The notes beneath the pieces were generated by a model. That model was not told where the DNA came from. It saw only the letters and a program-made list of their open reading frames with translations, and made no database searches. From assembly GCA_025353195.1 (NCBI GenBank), contig JANXRC010000112.1, positions 1 to 41,262 on the forward strand: a DNA stretch of 41,262 nt, written 5' to 3'. This stretch comes from Rhodocyclaceae bacterium. GTDB taxonomy: Bacteria > Pseudomonadota > Gammaproteobacteria > Burkholderiales > Rhodocyclaceae. Positions 16,334-24,762 of this stretch are shown piece by piece (the first letter of the stretch is position 1; every line of letters begins with the position of its first letter). A program made the position numbers and the translations under genes.

Positions 16334-16605
16334 TGGAAGTTCGACGGTTGGTCATCACCGGCTTTGTTCAAGGCGTCGGTTTCCGCTATGCGATGATGGC
16401 GCAGGCCCGCCTGCATGGCGTGAACGGCTGGGTGCGCAACCGTCGCGACGGCAGCGTCGAGGCCACGATCGCCGGCAGCGCAGGCCAAGTCGAGGAGATG
16501 CTGGCATGGAGCCGTATCGGCCCGGCCGGCGCCACAGTCGATAAGGTCATGGTTGAAACCGCCAGCGGCGAATACACGGACTTCGAATTGCGGCCGACCG
16601 CTTGA
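16333..16605 (+). CDS. acyP: acylphosphatase
   Basis: This small 90-aa enzyme hydrolyses acyl phosphates in the cytosol. The active-site loop GFVQGVGFRY provides R18, and NGWVRNRRDGSVE provides the catalytic asparagine (about N36); both are intact. The beta-alpha-beta fold length is standard. The ATG overlaps the metG stop by one base, implying co-translation. A physiological substrate cannot be inferred from the context. Confidence 0.95.
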   Translation: MEVRRLVITGFVQGVGFRYAMMAQARLHGVNGWVRNRRDGSVEATIAGSAGQVEEMLAWSRIGPAGATVDKVMVETASGEYTDFELRPTA

Positions 16606-16667
16606 ATTGCGGCAAATAGCCACAACATAAACGAGGTTTCCACAATCACTACCTAAGGAGTTCCATC

Positions 16668-17264
16668 ATGGCCGTACTCGTTGGCAAAAAAGCCCCCGAC
16701 TTCATCGCGAATGCTGTTTTCGGCAACAATGAAATCAAGGAGCTCCAGCTGTCCTCGTACAGTGGCAAGCACGTTGTGCTGTTCTTTTATCCGCTCGATT
16801 TCACCTTTGTCTGCCCCTCGGAACTGATTGCTTTCGACCATCGCCTGGACGAATTCAAGAAGCGCGGCGTCGAAGTCATCGGCTGCTCGATCGATTCGCA
16901 ATTCACGCACCTGGCATGGAAGAATACGCCGGTGAACAACGGCGGCATCGGCCAGGTCGGCTACCCGCTGGTGGCCGACATCAATCACGCCATCTGCCAG
17001 GCCTATGACGTCGAAGCGGCGGGCGGCGTGGCCTTCCGCGGCTCCTTCCTGATCGACAAGGCCGGCGTGGTGCAGCACCAGGTGGTGAACAACCTGCCGC
17101 TGGGGCGCAACATCGACGAAATGCTGCGCATGATCGACGCCCTGCAATTCACCGAAGAACACGGCGAGGTCTGCCCGGCCGGCTGGCAGAAGGGCAAGAA
17201 GGGCATGAGCGCCTCGACCGCAGGCGTCGCCAAATACCTGGCCGAAAACGCTGCTGCGCTCTAG
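16668..17264 (+). CDS. typical 2-Cys peroxiredoxin (AhpC/Prx1 type)
   Basis: This 198-aa thiol peroxidase reduces H2O2 and organic hydroperoxides. The peroxidatic cysteine is C49 in [12 protein letters not shown] and the resolving cysteine is C169 in HGEVCPAGW, with the C-terminal tail of Prx1/AhpC proteins ([10 protein letters not shown]). It starts [12 protein letters not shown]. The ATG has TAAGGAG about 10 bases upstream. A weak promoter (TTGAAT at 16602-16607, 18 bp, CATAAA at 16626-16631) overlaps the acyP end. No ahpF or reductase gene is adjacent, so the electron donor is not visible. A strong terminator follows, so it is probably monocistronic. Confidence 0.95.
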   Translation: MAVLVGKKAPDFIANAVFGNNEIKELQLSSYSGKHVVLFFYPLDFTFVCPSELIAFDHRLDEFKKRGVEVIGCSIDSQFTHLAWKNTPVNNGGIGQVGYPLVADINHAICQAYDVEAAGGVAFRGSFLIDKAGVVQHQVVNNLPLGRNIDEMLRMIDALQFTEEHGEVCPAGWQKGKKGMSASTAGVAKYLAENAAAL

Positions 17265-17293
17265 GAAATAGCAACTCTCCGGCTGCAACCGGC

Positions 17294-17325
17294 AAGCCGC
17301 TCCCATTCAAGGGGCGGCTTTTTCT
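17294..17325 (+). terminator. rho-independent terminator of the peroxiredoxin gene
   Basis: AAGCCGCTCC and GGGCGGCTT form a roughly 10-bp stem (one G-U pair) around a CATTCAA-like loop, followed by TTTTTCTTT. It starts 30 bp after the stop codon. Confidence 0.9.
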
Positions 17326-17344
17326 TTGCGCAGCGGGGCACCGC

Positions 17345-17544
17345 GCAACGTTGCAAAGAAGCAATACCGCCTTTGCTCGGTCATCCCATTGCCCTTTCTG
17401 GCGTGACCCCGATGATCCATACTGCATTCGGGGATGACTACTCCCATCTGCGGCGCCGTCGAAGAGCACGAGCCTGGATCCGGCATCGCTGGAAATCAGC
17501 CATCCCATTTCAACCACGGGAAATCGTGGGGTTGGTATTTTTTT
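17345..17544 (+). promoter_or_regulatory. possible structured leader of the FeeM-type gene
   Basis: The 240-bp gap before the acyl amino acid synthase holds several potential helices. There is a perfect palindrome GCAACGTTGC (17345-17354), a hairpin CCCCGA (17407-17412)/TCGGGG (17428-17433), and a competing long-range pairing of GGGATGACT (17431-17439) with AGCCATCCC (17498-17506, one mismatch). A terminator-like hairpin ends it. The two pairings share bases and exclude each other, as in attenuators or riboswitches. It does not match the c-di-GMP-I consensus as I know it. Confidence 0.35.
17511..17544 (+). terminator. terminator-like hairpin just upstream of the FeeM-type gene
   Basis: CAACCACG pairs with CGTGG..GGTTG (two-base bulge) around GGAAAT, then GTATTTTTTT follows (seven Ts at 17538-17544). 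It ends 22 bp before the ATG and after the peroxiredoxin already has its own terminator, so it may act as an attenuator for the next gene. Confidence 0.45.
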
Positions 17545-17566
17545 AACCAAAAATGGAGACTTAACA

Positions 17567-18352
17567 ATGGAGCTGATTGCTGGCTTGGAATCTGAGCATC
17601 AAATCGCGGTGGCGCCTCTTGGCCGTTCCCTGTCCGTAACGAAGGAGCCGCTGTCGCAACCGAGCGTGACAGAGGAAAGATTGCCGTTCACCGTCAGGAT
17701 CGTGCGTAACGAGCAGGATCTCGACAAGGCGGTCTTGATCCGCCACTCGGCCTATGGGCGTCATATCCCGGAGGTCGCGGCATTGCTGGAGAAAGCCGAG
17801 GACTACGACAGCGAACCCGGTTCTGCGGTACTGCTGGCGGAATCCAAGCTGGATGGTTCACCTCTGGGCACGATGCGGATCCAGACCAACCGCTACCGCA
17901 AGCTGGCGCTGGAACAGTCGGCCGACTTGCCGTCATGGCTGCAAGGCAAGAGCCAGGCGGAAGCCACCCGCCTCGGCGTAATCGGCAACCGCATGGGGCG
18001 ACTGGTCAAGACAGCCCTGTTCAAGGCCTACTACCAGTATTGCGTGCTGGAGGACATCGAGTGGATGGTCATTGCCGCTCGCGCGCCACTGGATCGGCAG
18101 TACGAGGCGCTGCTGTTCCAGGATGTGCTTCCCGACGGCGGCTTCATCCCGATGCGTCATGCCGGAAATATTCCGCACCGGGTGCTGGCATTCAACATCG
18201 AGCGTGCCGACTTCAACTGGCGCCAGGCGAAGCATCCTCTGTACGGTTTCGTTGTGCTTACCCGCCATCCGGATATCGATCTCGGCGACGCAGGCAACCC
18301 GGCGTTTGCCGACAGGCATTACCCATCAATGGCTGGCGCCAGGAAGAACTGA
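17567..18352 (+). CDS. FeeM-type N-acyl amino acid synthase (GNAT fold)
   Basis: This 261-aa protein resembles the FeeM and exosortase-associated acyltransferase group: a GNAT-related fold that joins a long-chain acyl group from acyl-ACP to an amino acid. Visible features are FTVRIVRNEQDLDKAVLIRHSAYGRHIPE at the start of the fold, GTMRIQTN, the family-type ATRLGVIGN segment and an extended C-terminus (IPMRHAGNIPHRVLAFNIERADFNW). The product, if active, would be an N-acyl amino acid, possibly a signal or surfactant; the amino acid is unknown. The ATG has GGAG 9 bases upstream and sits behind a terminator-like leader. A GGDEF/EAL gene follows after 54 bp and may be co-transcribed. Confidence 0.7.
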   Translation: MELIAGLESEHQIAVAPLGRSLSVTKEPLSQPSVTEERLPFTVRIVRNEQDLDKAVLIRHSAYGRHIPEVAALLEKAEDYDSEPGSAVLLAESKLDGSPLGTMRIQTNRYRKLALEQSADLPSWLQGKSQAEATRLGVIGNRMGRLVKTALFKAYYQYCVLEDIEWMVIAARAPLDRQYEALLFQDVLPDGGFIPMRHAGNIPHRVLAFNIERADFNWRQAKHPLYGFVVLTRHPDIDLGDAGNPAFADRHYPSMAGARKN

Positions 18353-18406
18353 GGTGCGGAAGAAGGGCAGTAGAATCGCGGCCAGGGATGCCGGGGTTCT
18401 ACTGAG

Positions 18407-21355
18407 TTGGCTATAGAGCGTTTGCAGCGAATATTTGAGTCAGGCATTAGCGCGTCAGTCGATACGTTTCTGTACCGGCTGTCGGTCTATGGCGTTCCCG
18501 TCGTCATTGGCTTGGCGTCGCTGCTGGCGCTGGCCCTGTTGCCGAATGAATACCCGCTCGACGGCGCCAGCCCCCTCGAACTCAGCGTGCTGCAACAGGA
18601 TGGCGCGTCCCTGACGCCGCGCCAGGCGCTGGCGCAGCTGCCCGATCAACACGCCGCTGCCGAACTCAACACGCGCCTGTCGGAAGCGCCGTTCTGGTTC
18701 AGCTTCGTGGTGCCGGCGCAGGCTCAACCGGCGATCGTCGAACTCCCTTCCCGGCATGCGCTGGAAGCAGCGTGCTGGAGTGCGGCCGACCTGCAGCCGC
18801 TGGGCTTTGCCAGTCGCACCGCGGCGGAAGGCGCGATGAAGGCGGCGAAGACCGGCTTCGTGCTGGAGCTCGGGGCGCTGCCGGTATCGGCGCGCGTGCT
18901 GTGTCGGGCCAGCCACACCGGTCCGGCACACATCTCGGCCGTGCTGTGGTCGGCAGCGCAGTTCGATCTGTCGGACCTGAAGTTTCATCGCAACTCGGGC
19001 CTGCTCGACGGCGGGCTGATCGTGCTCTCGCTCTTCGTATTGATCACGGCGCTGATCAACCGCGAATGGCTGTACGTGCTGTTCGCCGCATGGCTGATCG
19101 CCAACCTGCGCCTGGCGGCCATTTCCGCCGGTTGGGATACGCAGTGGCTGGAACGCACAATACCTCCCGACTGGATCATTGCGCTGCGCAAGCTGACTAC
19201 ATCCGCATATTACGTGCTGACTTTCACGCTGTTCAGCGAACTGTTTTCCGACGATCTGAAACGGCTGAAATCGACCCTGATGTTGCGCGTCGCCCAGTGG
19301 TCATGCCTGATCCTGCTGGTGTCGGCCATCAGCCTGCCCTACGCAAGTTTCCTGCCCGTGCTCTGGCTATTGACGGCAGGCGGGGGCGCAATGATCGTCT
19401 TTCTGCTGATCCGCATCCTGGCCGTGACGCGTTCCAAGGTGGCGATCTGGTATGGCGCGGCGCTCGCCACCGCACTCCTGGCCAGTCTCAACGAAGTCCT
19501 GGCCGCTGCCCTCGGCTATCGCGGCTTGATCGGCAGCGTCAATAGCGTCACAGCGGCCCTCGCCTCGAGCCTGTTGGCCGCGCTGGCCATTGCCGAACAG
19601 ATGCGCCAGGAAAGAGAAGGGAGGAGAAAGGCCCAGGACGAATTGCGCAACACCTACGAAGCGATTCCGATCGGGCTGTTTTCGCTCGATGGACAGGGGC
19701 GACTGGTCCAGATCAATCCTGCCTATGCCGGCATGCTGGGGAGGTACGCAGGCGACTCCGGCCACTGGGGCGACGACTTCCAATCGGATGCCTGGGAGCG
19801 CCTGCAGATCCTTGCCGATAGTTCAGTCGCCGACGACATGGAACTCAAAGGCATCACCGGCCACGAGGGGCGTCAACGCAGCTTCCTGGTCAAGGCGACG
19901 CGGAACAAGGGGAGGATCGAAGGCTCATTGCAGGACGTCACGACGCGCGTCGAGGCGACCGAAAAACTTCGTTTCCTGGCCGAGCACGATCCATTGACCG
20001 GCATCTTCAACCGGCGCGGCATCGAGAAGACGTTCTATGCGGAGAATTTTTCGCTGACGAGCGGCAGCGCGATGGCGCTGGCCTATCTTGATCTGGATCG
20101 ATTCAAGCTGATCAACGACCTGTTCGGACATTTGGCGGGAGACATGGTCTTGCGCCATGTCTGCGACCGCGTCAACAAGATATTGACTGACGGGCAAGTA
20201 CTCGGGCGCGTCGGCGGCGACGAGTTCGTGATCATCTTTCGGCGGGGGCCGATACAATCGGCCGCCGAAAGATGCCGGCAAATCATTTCAGGAATATCCG
20301 CCGAGCCTTTCGCGGTCGGAGGGCGCGCATTTCAGGTCAAGTGTTCGATCGGGCTGGTCGAAATCGCCCGGGGAATCAAGGAAGACGACGCGGTATCGCT
20401 GGCGGACCGGGCCTGCCGCGAAGCGAAGGGAGGGCATGAGGGCAATCTGGTGATTTACCAGCAGGACATGTCGGTGTTTGCCGAGCGCGCGGAGGAATTG
20501 AGGCTGATCCAGCGCCTGGACATGCCGGAGCCGGAGGGATTGTTCCTGCTGATGCAACCCATCATGTCCTTGCGCGATCCCTACGGCTCACTCAACTTCG
20601 AGGTCCTGTTGCGCATGCGCGACAAGGACAATTCCATCCTGCCCGCTTGGAAAGTCATCACTGCAGCGGAACGCAACGGCCGCATTGCGGCGATCGACAA
20701 ATGGGTCCTGACGACCACGCTGGAGTGGCTCGTCACCCATGCCGCGCATCTCAAGAACTCGAGCTACGTGTCGGTAAATCTGAGCGGCGGCTCGCTCAAC
20801 GACGAGAATTTCATCGAAGACGCGTTTGCGATCCTGGCGCGCTATGGTCCTACCGTGCAGCGACTTTGCATTGAAATCACAGAGAGCGTGGCGCTGCACG
20901 ACCTCGCCAATACGCGGCATTTCATCGAGGGCATCCGGAAATACGGCGCGAGACTCGCGCTGGACGATTTTGGCGCCGGCTACACGTCATTCTCCTACCT
21001 CAGAAGCCTGCCGGCCGATGCGGTCAAGATCGACGGCGCCTATGTCAAGGACCTGCTCGCGCATCCGGCCAATCAGGCGATCGTGCAGGCGATCGTTGAT
21101 CTCACCCGCAATCTGGGCATGAAATGCATCGCCGAATGGGCTGAGGACGTGGCAACTCTTGAAGCGCTGGCCGAGATGGGTGTGGATTACGTGCAAGGCT
21201 ACGTGGTATCCGTGCCGCTGGCGCCGGAACGGATCCTGCTGGCCGGTTCCGCCGCGGACTGCATTGAAGACGAGCGCACGGCCCGTTTCGTCAGGGACTC
21301 GCTGCCTGCCATCCTGGTCCGCGCCGACCAGCCCGGTCGCGATCGTTTCAATTGA
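18407..21355 (+). CDS. 7TM sensor GGDEF/EAL c-di-GMP protein
   Basis: This 982-aa inner-membrane protein has a first helix (VVIGLASLLALALL), a periplasmic domain of about 150 residues, a block of about seven helices of 7TMR-DISM style (~200-400), a PAS-like domain (TYEAIPIGLFSLDGQGRLVQINPAY), then GGDEF and EAL domains. The cyclase motif RVGGDEF (about 603) is intact; the RxxD inhibitory site is absent. The EAL motif reads EVL (NFEVLLRM), but VNLSGG, EITES, LDDFGAGYTSF and VKID are kept, so phosphodiesterase activity is plausible. The track start is TTG with a weak GGGGTT upstream, and I found no better start. It follows the FeeM-type gene by 54 bp, suggesting linked lipid-signal and c-di-GMP functions. 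Confidence 0.9.
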   Translation: MAIERLQRIFESGISASVDTFLYRLSVYGVPVVIGLASLLALALLPNEYPLDGASPLELSVLQQDGASLTPRQALAQLPDQHAAAELNTRLSEAPFWFSFVVPAQAQPAIVELPSRHALEAACWSAADLQPLGFASRTAAEGAMKAAKTGFVLELGALPVSARVLCRASHTGPAHISAVLWSAAQFDLSDLKFHRNSGLLDGGLIVLSLFVLITALINREWLYVLFAAWLIANLRLAAISAGWDTQWLERTIPPDWIIALRKLTTSAYYVLTFTLFSELFSDDLKRLKSTLMLRVAQWSCLILLVSAISLPYASFLPVLWLLTAGGGAMIVFLLIRILAVTRSKVAIWYGAALATALLASLNEVLAAALGYRGLIGSVNSVTAALASSLLAALAIAEQMRQEREGRRKAQDELRNTYEAIPIGLFSLDGQGRLVQINPAYAGMLGRYAGDSGHWGDDFQSDAWERLQILADSSVADDMELKGITGHEGRQRSFLVKATRNKGRIEGSLQDVTTRVEATEKLRFLAEHDPLTGIFNRRGIEKTFYAENFSLTSGSAMALAYLDLDRFKLINDLFGHLAGDMVLRHVCDRVNKILTDGQVLGRVGGDEFVIIFRRGPIQSAAERCRQIISGISAEPFAVGGRAFQVKCSIGLVEIARGIKEDDAVSLADRACREAKGGHEGNLVIYQQDMSVFAERAEELRLIQRLDMPEPEGLFLLMQPIMSLRDPYGSLNFEVLLRMRDKDNSILPAWKVITAAERNGRIAAIDKWVLTTTLEWLVTHAAHLKNSSYVSVNLSGGSLNDENFIEDAFAILARYGPTVQRLCIEITESVALHDLANTRHFIEGIRKYGARLALDDFGAGYTSFSYLRSLPADAVKIDGAYVKDLLAHPANQAIVQAIVDLTRNLGMKCIAEWAEDVATLEALAEMGVDYVQGYVVSVPLAPERILLAGSAADCIEDERTARFVRDSLPAILVRADQPGRDRFN

Positions 21356-21386
21356 CCGCTGCAATGCCCGCAATCGGCCCGCTGAA

Positions 21387-21447
21387 TGGCGCTGATGGCG
21401 GCTAGCCGCGAATCGCTGAAGCCAATCGCCGTGTCACCAGCGCCGAC
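21387..21447 (+). pseudogene. short metG-linker-like fragment
   Basis: In the gap after the GGDEF/EAL gene one plus frame reads MALMAASRESLKPIAVSPAP, closely matching met[24 protein letters not shown] identity is about 45 of 60 bases. No more of metG is visible, and a stop lies just upstream in frame. It could be a small metG remnant or a member of the same repeat family. The rest of 21356-21498 shows nothing else. Confidence 0.35.
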
Positions 21448-21498
21448 TATTGTCGCCCCCCCCCATCGCCGACGCGCCGCGGCCTTGTTCGCGAGTTA

Positions 21499-22131
21499 TC
21501 AATCGAAGAGCTTGTGCTCGATGGCGTAGCGGATCAGGTCGGCATTGTTGCCGATGCCGAGCTTCTCCATCAGGTGCGTCTTGTGTGTGGTGACGGTCTT
21601 CGGGCTGAGATGAAGCTGCTCGCCGATCTGGCTGAGCATCATCCCTTGCGCGATCAGTCGCAGCACCTGCCATTCGCGCTGACTCAGATTCTGGTGCGGA
21701 TCACCGCCACCGTGGGCCCCGGTATCGAAAGCCAGCAACTCGGCGATGGTGGGATCGATATAGTGCTCGCCGGCGCCGACGCGGGTCACTGCCGTCAACA
21801 AGGTGTCCGGGCTTGATCCCTTGGTGATGTAGCCCGAGGCCCCGGCCTGCAGGGCGCGGCGCACCGTTCCCGGTTCGTCGTGCATGCTGAGCACCAGAAT
21901 CGGCAAGTCCGGTTGCGCCTTCCTTGTCTGCTCGATGAGGCTGGTCCCCGACGCGCCGGGCATGGTCAGATCCATGATGATGAGATCGGCACCGCCAGCG
22001 CTCGCCGCGGCGAGGGCTTCAGCCGCGTTGGTGGCTTCCCGGACGACATCCATTCCGGAGAACGAATGCAGCATCTGCTTGAGGCCGACACGGAACAGCG
22101 TATGGTCGTCGGCGATGATGATTCTGATCAT
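21499..22131 (-). CDS. NarL/FixJ-family response regulator
   Basis: This 210-aa regulator has a receiver domain (IIIADDHTLFRVGLKQML) with phospho-acceptor D54 in LIIMDLTMPG and the switch lysine in GYITKG. It ends in a LuxR-type HTH (LSQREWQVLRLIAQGMMLSQIGEQLHLSPKTVTTHKTHLMEKLG). All key residues are present. Its ATG overlaps the kinase stop by 4 bp, so the two are co-translated and form a cognate pair. It is divergent from the pilus operon, and control of pilE or of the nearby c-di-GMP gene is possible but only inferred from position. Confidence 0.93.
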   Translation of the reverse strand: MIRIIIADDHTLFRVGLKQMLHSFSGMDVVREATNAAEALAAASAGGADLIIMDLTMPGASGTSLIEQTRKAQPDLPILVLSMHDEPGTVRRALQAGASGYITKGSSPDTLLTAVTRVGAGEHYIDPTIAELLAFDTGAHGGGDPHQNLSQREWQVLRLIAQGMMLSQIGEQLHLSPKTVTTHKTHLMEKLGIGNNADLIRYAIEHKLFD

Positions 22132-23384
22132 GGCGAAGGTGAACTCCTGTCGTCATTGTCCGCCTTGAGCGGAACCTCCGGCAGCATGACGGCAAGGCGA
22201 GTGCCGGCGCCGGGCGTGCTGTCGATCTCGAGCACGCCGCCGAGCGAGGTGACGCGTTCCGAGATTCCCAGCAAGCCAAAGTGCGTGGCATGGTCGACCC
22301 GCTGCGCGTCGAATCCCCTGCCATCGTCTTCCACCAGCAGACGCATTTCACCCGCATTTTGACTGAGCGTGATGTTCACATTGCGCGCCATGGCATGACG
22401 GACGATGTTGGTCAGCGATTCCTGGATGATGCGGAACAGCGCAATTGCGTAATCATCGTCGAGCCTGTCCGCTGCCGGCGTACACGAAACGCCGCACTGG
22501 ATTTTCGCCGGCCCGAGAATGCGCGCGGCAACCCATTCCACGGCCGCCGTCAGCCCAAGATTGAGGGCTGCAGGTCGCAGGTCGGAAGCGATGGTCTTTA
22601 CGCTGCGGTAGGCGTCGGCAATCATCGCATCGATGTTGCGCGCCGCATTGCGGGCGTCCGTCGAGTCGGCGGGCAGGCTGCGTTCAAGCAATTGCAGATG
22701 CATGCGCGCGGTGGTCAGCACCTGGCCCAGTTCGTCGTGGAATTCGCGCGCCAGGCGCGCGCGCTCCTGCTCGATGCGTACCTCGCGGTGGCGCGTCAGT
22801 CGCCGCAGCTCCTCATGCGAGCGTTCCAGATCCTGCTGCGCCCGCTTCAGCGCCGTGACGTCGAGGATAACGCCGTGGATTGCGCGCTCGCCCGCTGCAG
22901 TGAATTCCGTGGTAGCCCTGATTTGCAGCCAGCGTGGATGCTCGGCCGTCGGCAGGCTGCGCACCACCGACTCGAATTCGCGCGCCGGCGGTGTCGCTGC
23001 ATCGCGCCAGACCAGGCCGCCAAGATCGTCGGCATGAATGCCGCGGAAAAAAGCCTGCGGATCCGCCAGAATTTCAGCCGCCGTGCACGGCAGCAGTCTC
23101 GCCACGCCTTCGCTTATGGAGCGAAACCCCGGGACCGGGGCGGCGACGTACTCGAACAACGCCACCGGCAGCTGACTCGAGACCTGGCGCAGGCGCTCTT
23201 CCGAGGCGCGCAAGGCCAGTTCGGCCTGGCGGCGGCGCAGCGCCAAGCCCTGCCGACGGCGCCACGACCAGAAGGCGAAGGCCATCATCAGGCTCAGCGT
23301 AATGCCGATCAGGATCATGGCGGAGAGCGTGAGCTGTCGCGATGATGCGATGCTGATATCCTCGGCGGCAAGAGCAAGCGACAC
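22128..23384 (-). CDS. NarX-type sensor histidine kinase with PAS domain
   Basis: This 418-aa kinase has one clear transmembrane helix (residues ~19-40), a short N-terminus without a true periplasmic sensor, a PAS/PAC region (~65-180, ending GVILDVTALKRAQQ), a HisKA_3 domain with LAREFHDELGQVL (H216), and an ATPase domain with DDGRGFD, FGLLGISERV and STPGAGTRLAV. The start is GTG with CTGGAG 11 bases upstream. It overlaps the response regulator gene by 4 bp (ATGA). Sensing is probably cytosolic through the PAS domain. It is divergent from pilE with a 316-bp gap. Confidence 0.92.
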   Translation of the reverse strand: MSLALAAEDISIASSRQLTLSAMILIGITLSLMMAFAFWSWRRRQGLALRRRQAELALRASEERLRQVSSQLPVALFEYVAAPVPGFRSISEGVARLLPCTAAEILADPQAFFRGIHADDLGGLVWRDAATPPAREFESVVRSLPTAEHPRWLQIRATTEFTAAGERAIHGVILDVTALKRAQQDLERSHEELRRLTRHREVRIEQERARLAREFHDELGQVLTTARMHLQLLERSLPADSTDARNAARNIDAMIADAYRSVKTIASDLRPAALNLGLTAAVEWVAARILGPAKIQCGVSCTPAADRLDDDYAIALFRIIQESLTNIVRHAMARNVNITLSQNAGEMRLLVEDDGRGFDAQRVDHATHFGLLGISERVTSLGGVLEIDSTPGAGTRLAVMLPEVPLKADNDDRSSPSP

Positions 23385-23700
23385 GGCGGGAAAACTCCAG
23401 ATATAGGGCCTGCGGCCGATTATAGACAGCGGGGGGTTCAGCGGTGATCCGCGAGAGAAGGGATCAGGAGGGTGGGCACCGACGCAGGATCAGGTTTGCC
23501 CTATCCATAATCAGCTTTTGCCGATGGCGAAAAAGTGCAGGAAAGGGAATCATGGTCCCATCGTCAAAGTGCACACCGCACAGCCAATGGTATGCGGACG
23601 AGCGTACGATGTGCATGTTTGGACACGATGGGTTCGCGGGTTGGTTCGTTGGGTCGCATCGACATCTTCTTTCAAGCATTGTTTACAGCCGAGGTCGCCA
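23385..23700. other. divergent intergenic region between the two-component genes and pilE
   Basis: These 316 bp must hold promoters for both directions. I looked for a sigma54 site (TGGCAC-N5-TTGCA) because pilin genes often use one; the nearest candidate, TGGC..GTGC at 23524, has wrong spacing. The upstream ORF extension in the track has no pilin character. No operator, terminator or RNA gene is convincing. Confidence 0.5.
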
Positions 23701-24138
23701 ATGAAAACACAAAAAGGATTCTCTCTGATTGAACTGATGGTCGTTGTTGCGGTGATAGGCATTTTGATGGCGATTGCGCTGCCGAACTACACCACCTATG
23801 TGATCAGAAGCAAGGTTCCGGACGCCACCTCGAACCTGTCGAGCAAACGGGTGCAAATGGAGCAGTGGTTTCAGGACAACCGGAGTTATGTCGGCGCACC
23901 CCCCTGCGTAAACGATACGGCCACCAGCAAGTACTACGACTTTTCGTGCCCGATCGCGACACCGGGCACGGCCACCACATTCACTCTGGCAGCGGCAGGC
24001 AAGTCGTCCATGGCTGGCTTTACCTACACCATCGATCAAAACGGCACCAAGACCACCACTATCGCCGCCCCGGCCCCTTCGAGCTGGCAAGCGACGTCGG
24101 CGAACTGCTGGATCACCAACGAGGCAGGCGCGTGCTGA
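23701..24138 (+). CDS. pilE: type IV minor pilin PilE
   Basis: The start is set at ATG 23701 (145 aa), because it gives the short prepilin leader MKTQKG, cleaved before FSLIELMVVVAVIGILMAIALPNY, with the conserved Glu5; the track start adds an unrelated 61 residues. GAGG lies about 7 bases upstream. The globular part has a C-terminal cysteine pair region (NCWITNEAGAC) as in the D-loop of PilE-type pilins. Processed by PilD and inserted in the inner membrane, it joins the minor-pilin complex that starts the pilus. It is first in the pilE-fimT-pilV-W-X-Y1 operon and overlaps fimT by 7 bp. Confidence 0.92.
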   Translation: MKTQKGFSLIELMVVVAVIGILMAIALPNYTTYVIRSKVPDATSNLSSKRVQMEQWFQDNRSYVGAPPCVNDTATSKYYDFSCPIATPGTATTFTLAAAGKSSMAGFTYTIDQNGTKTTTIAAPAPSSWQATSANCWITNEAGAC

Positions 24139-24761
24139 ATCTGAAACATCCCCAGCGCGGAATGAGCCTGGTCGAACTGGCGGTCGGGCTTTTGATCGTC
24201 GGGATCCTGCTTGCCCTGGCGGCACCCAGCTATACCGGGTGGATTCAAAACACCAAGATTCGCACCACCTCCGAGGCCATCCTGAACGGTCTCCAGTTGG
24301 CGCGCACCGAAGCGGTCAGGCGCAATACCCGGATCCGCTTCCAGCTCACCGACACGATTCTCGCCGGCTGCGCGAATTCGACGAGCGGCGCCAACTGGGT
24401 AGTCAGTTTTGACGACCCCACCAACCTGTGCGCCAACGCGCTGCTGACTGACGCCACAGACGCAGGTGACATCCTCGCCAGTCCGGCGCCACGCATGATT
24501 CAGCGCAGGCCGGCGGCCGAAGGCTCCACCGGCATTACCGTTCTGGCCGATCAGGCGGTCATTGTCTTCAACGGCCTCGGGCGGGTGGTACCGATTCCTG
24601 GCGCCACGATCAACATCAATATTTCCAACCCGGCTGCAGGAGCCTGTGCGGCCGTCGGCGGCGGCGGTCCCATGCGCTGCATGCGCGTAACCGTTTCCAC
24701 CGGAGGCCAGATCCGCCTGTGTGACCCGGCCCGCACCGGCACCGATCCAGTGGCCTGCTGA
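24132..24761 (+). CDS. fimT: GspH/FimT family pseudopilin
   Basis: The start is taken as GTG 24132 (209 aa), because it gives a leader VLNLKHPQRG cut before MSLVELAVGLLIVGILLALAAPSY, with Glu5 in place. An internal ATG would begin after the cleavage site, and the long track ORF runs through pilE in another frame. The globular GspH-like domain begins IRTTSEAILNGLQLARTEAVRRNTRI and has several cysteines. Members act as minor pilins; some FimT proteins bind DNA during uptake, which cannot be judged here. It overlaps pilE by 7 bp and ends 1 bp before pilV. Confidence 0.88.
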   Translation: MLNLKHPQRGMSLVELAVGLLIVGILLALAAPSYTGWIQNTKIRTTSEAILNGLQLARTEAVRRNTRIRFQLTDTILAGCANSTSGANWVVSFDDPTNLCANALLTDATDAGDILASPAPRMIQRRPAAEGSTGITVLADQAVIVFNGLGRVVPIPGATININISNPAAGACAAVGGGGPMRCMRVTVSTGGQIRLCDPARTGTDPVAC

Positions 24762-24762
24762 C

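Noticed and set aside
17345-17544. c-di-GMP-I riboswitch before the FeeM-type gene
   Set aside because: The conserved aptamer segments of that class, as I know them, are not present; only generic helices and a terminator-like hairpin are seen.
23520-23545. Sigma54-like promoter before pilE (TGGC..GTGC)
   Set aside because: The distance between the GG and GC elements is one base short and the flanks do not fit the consensus.
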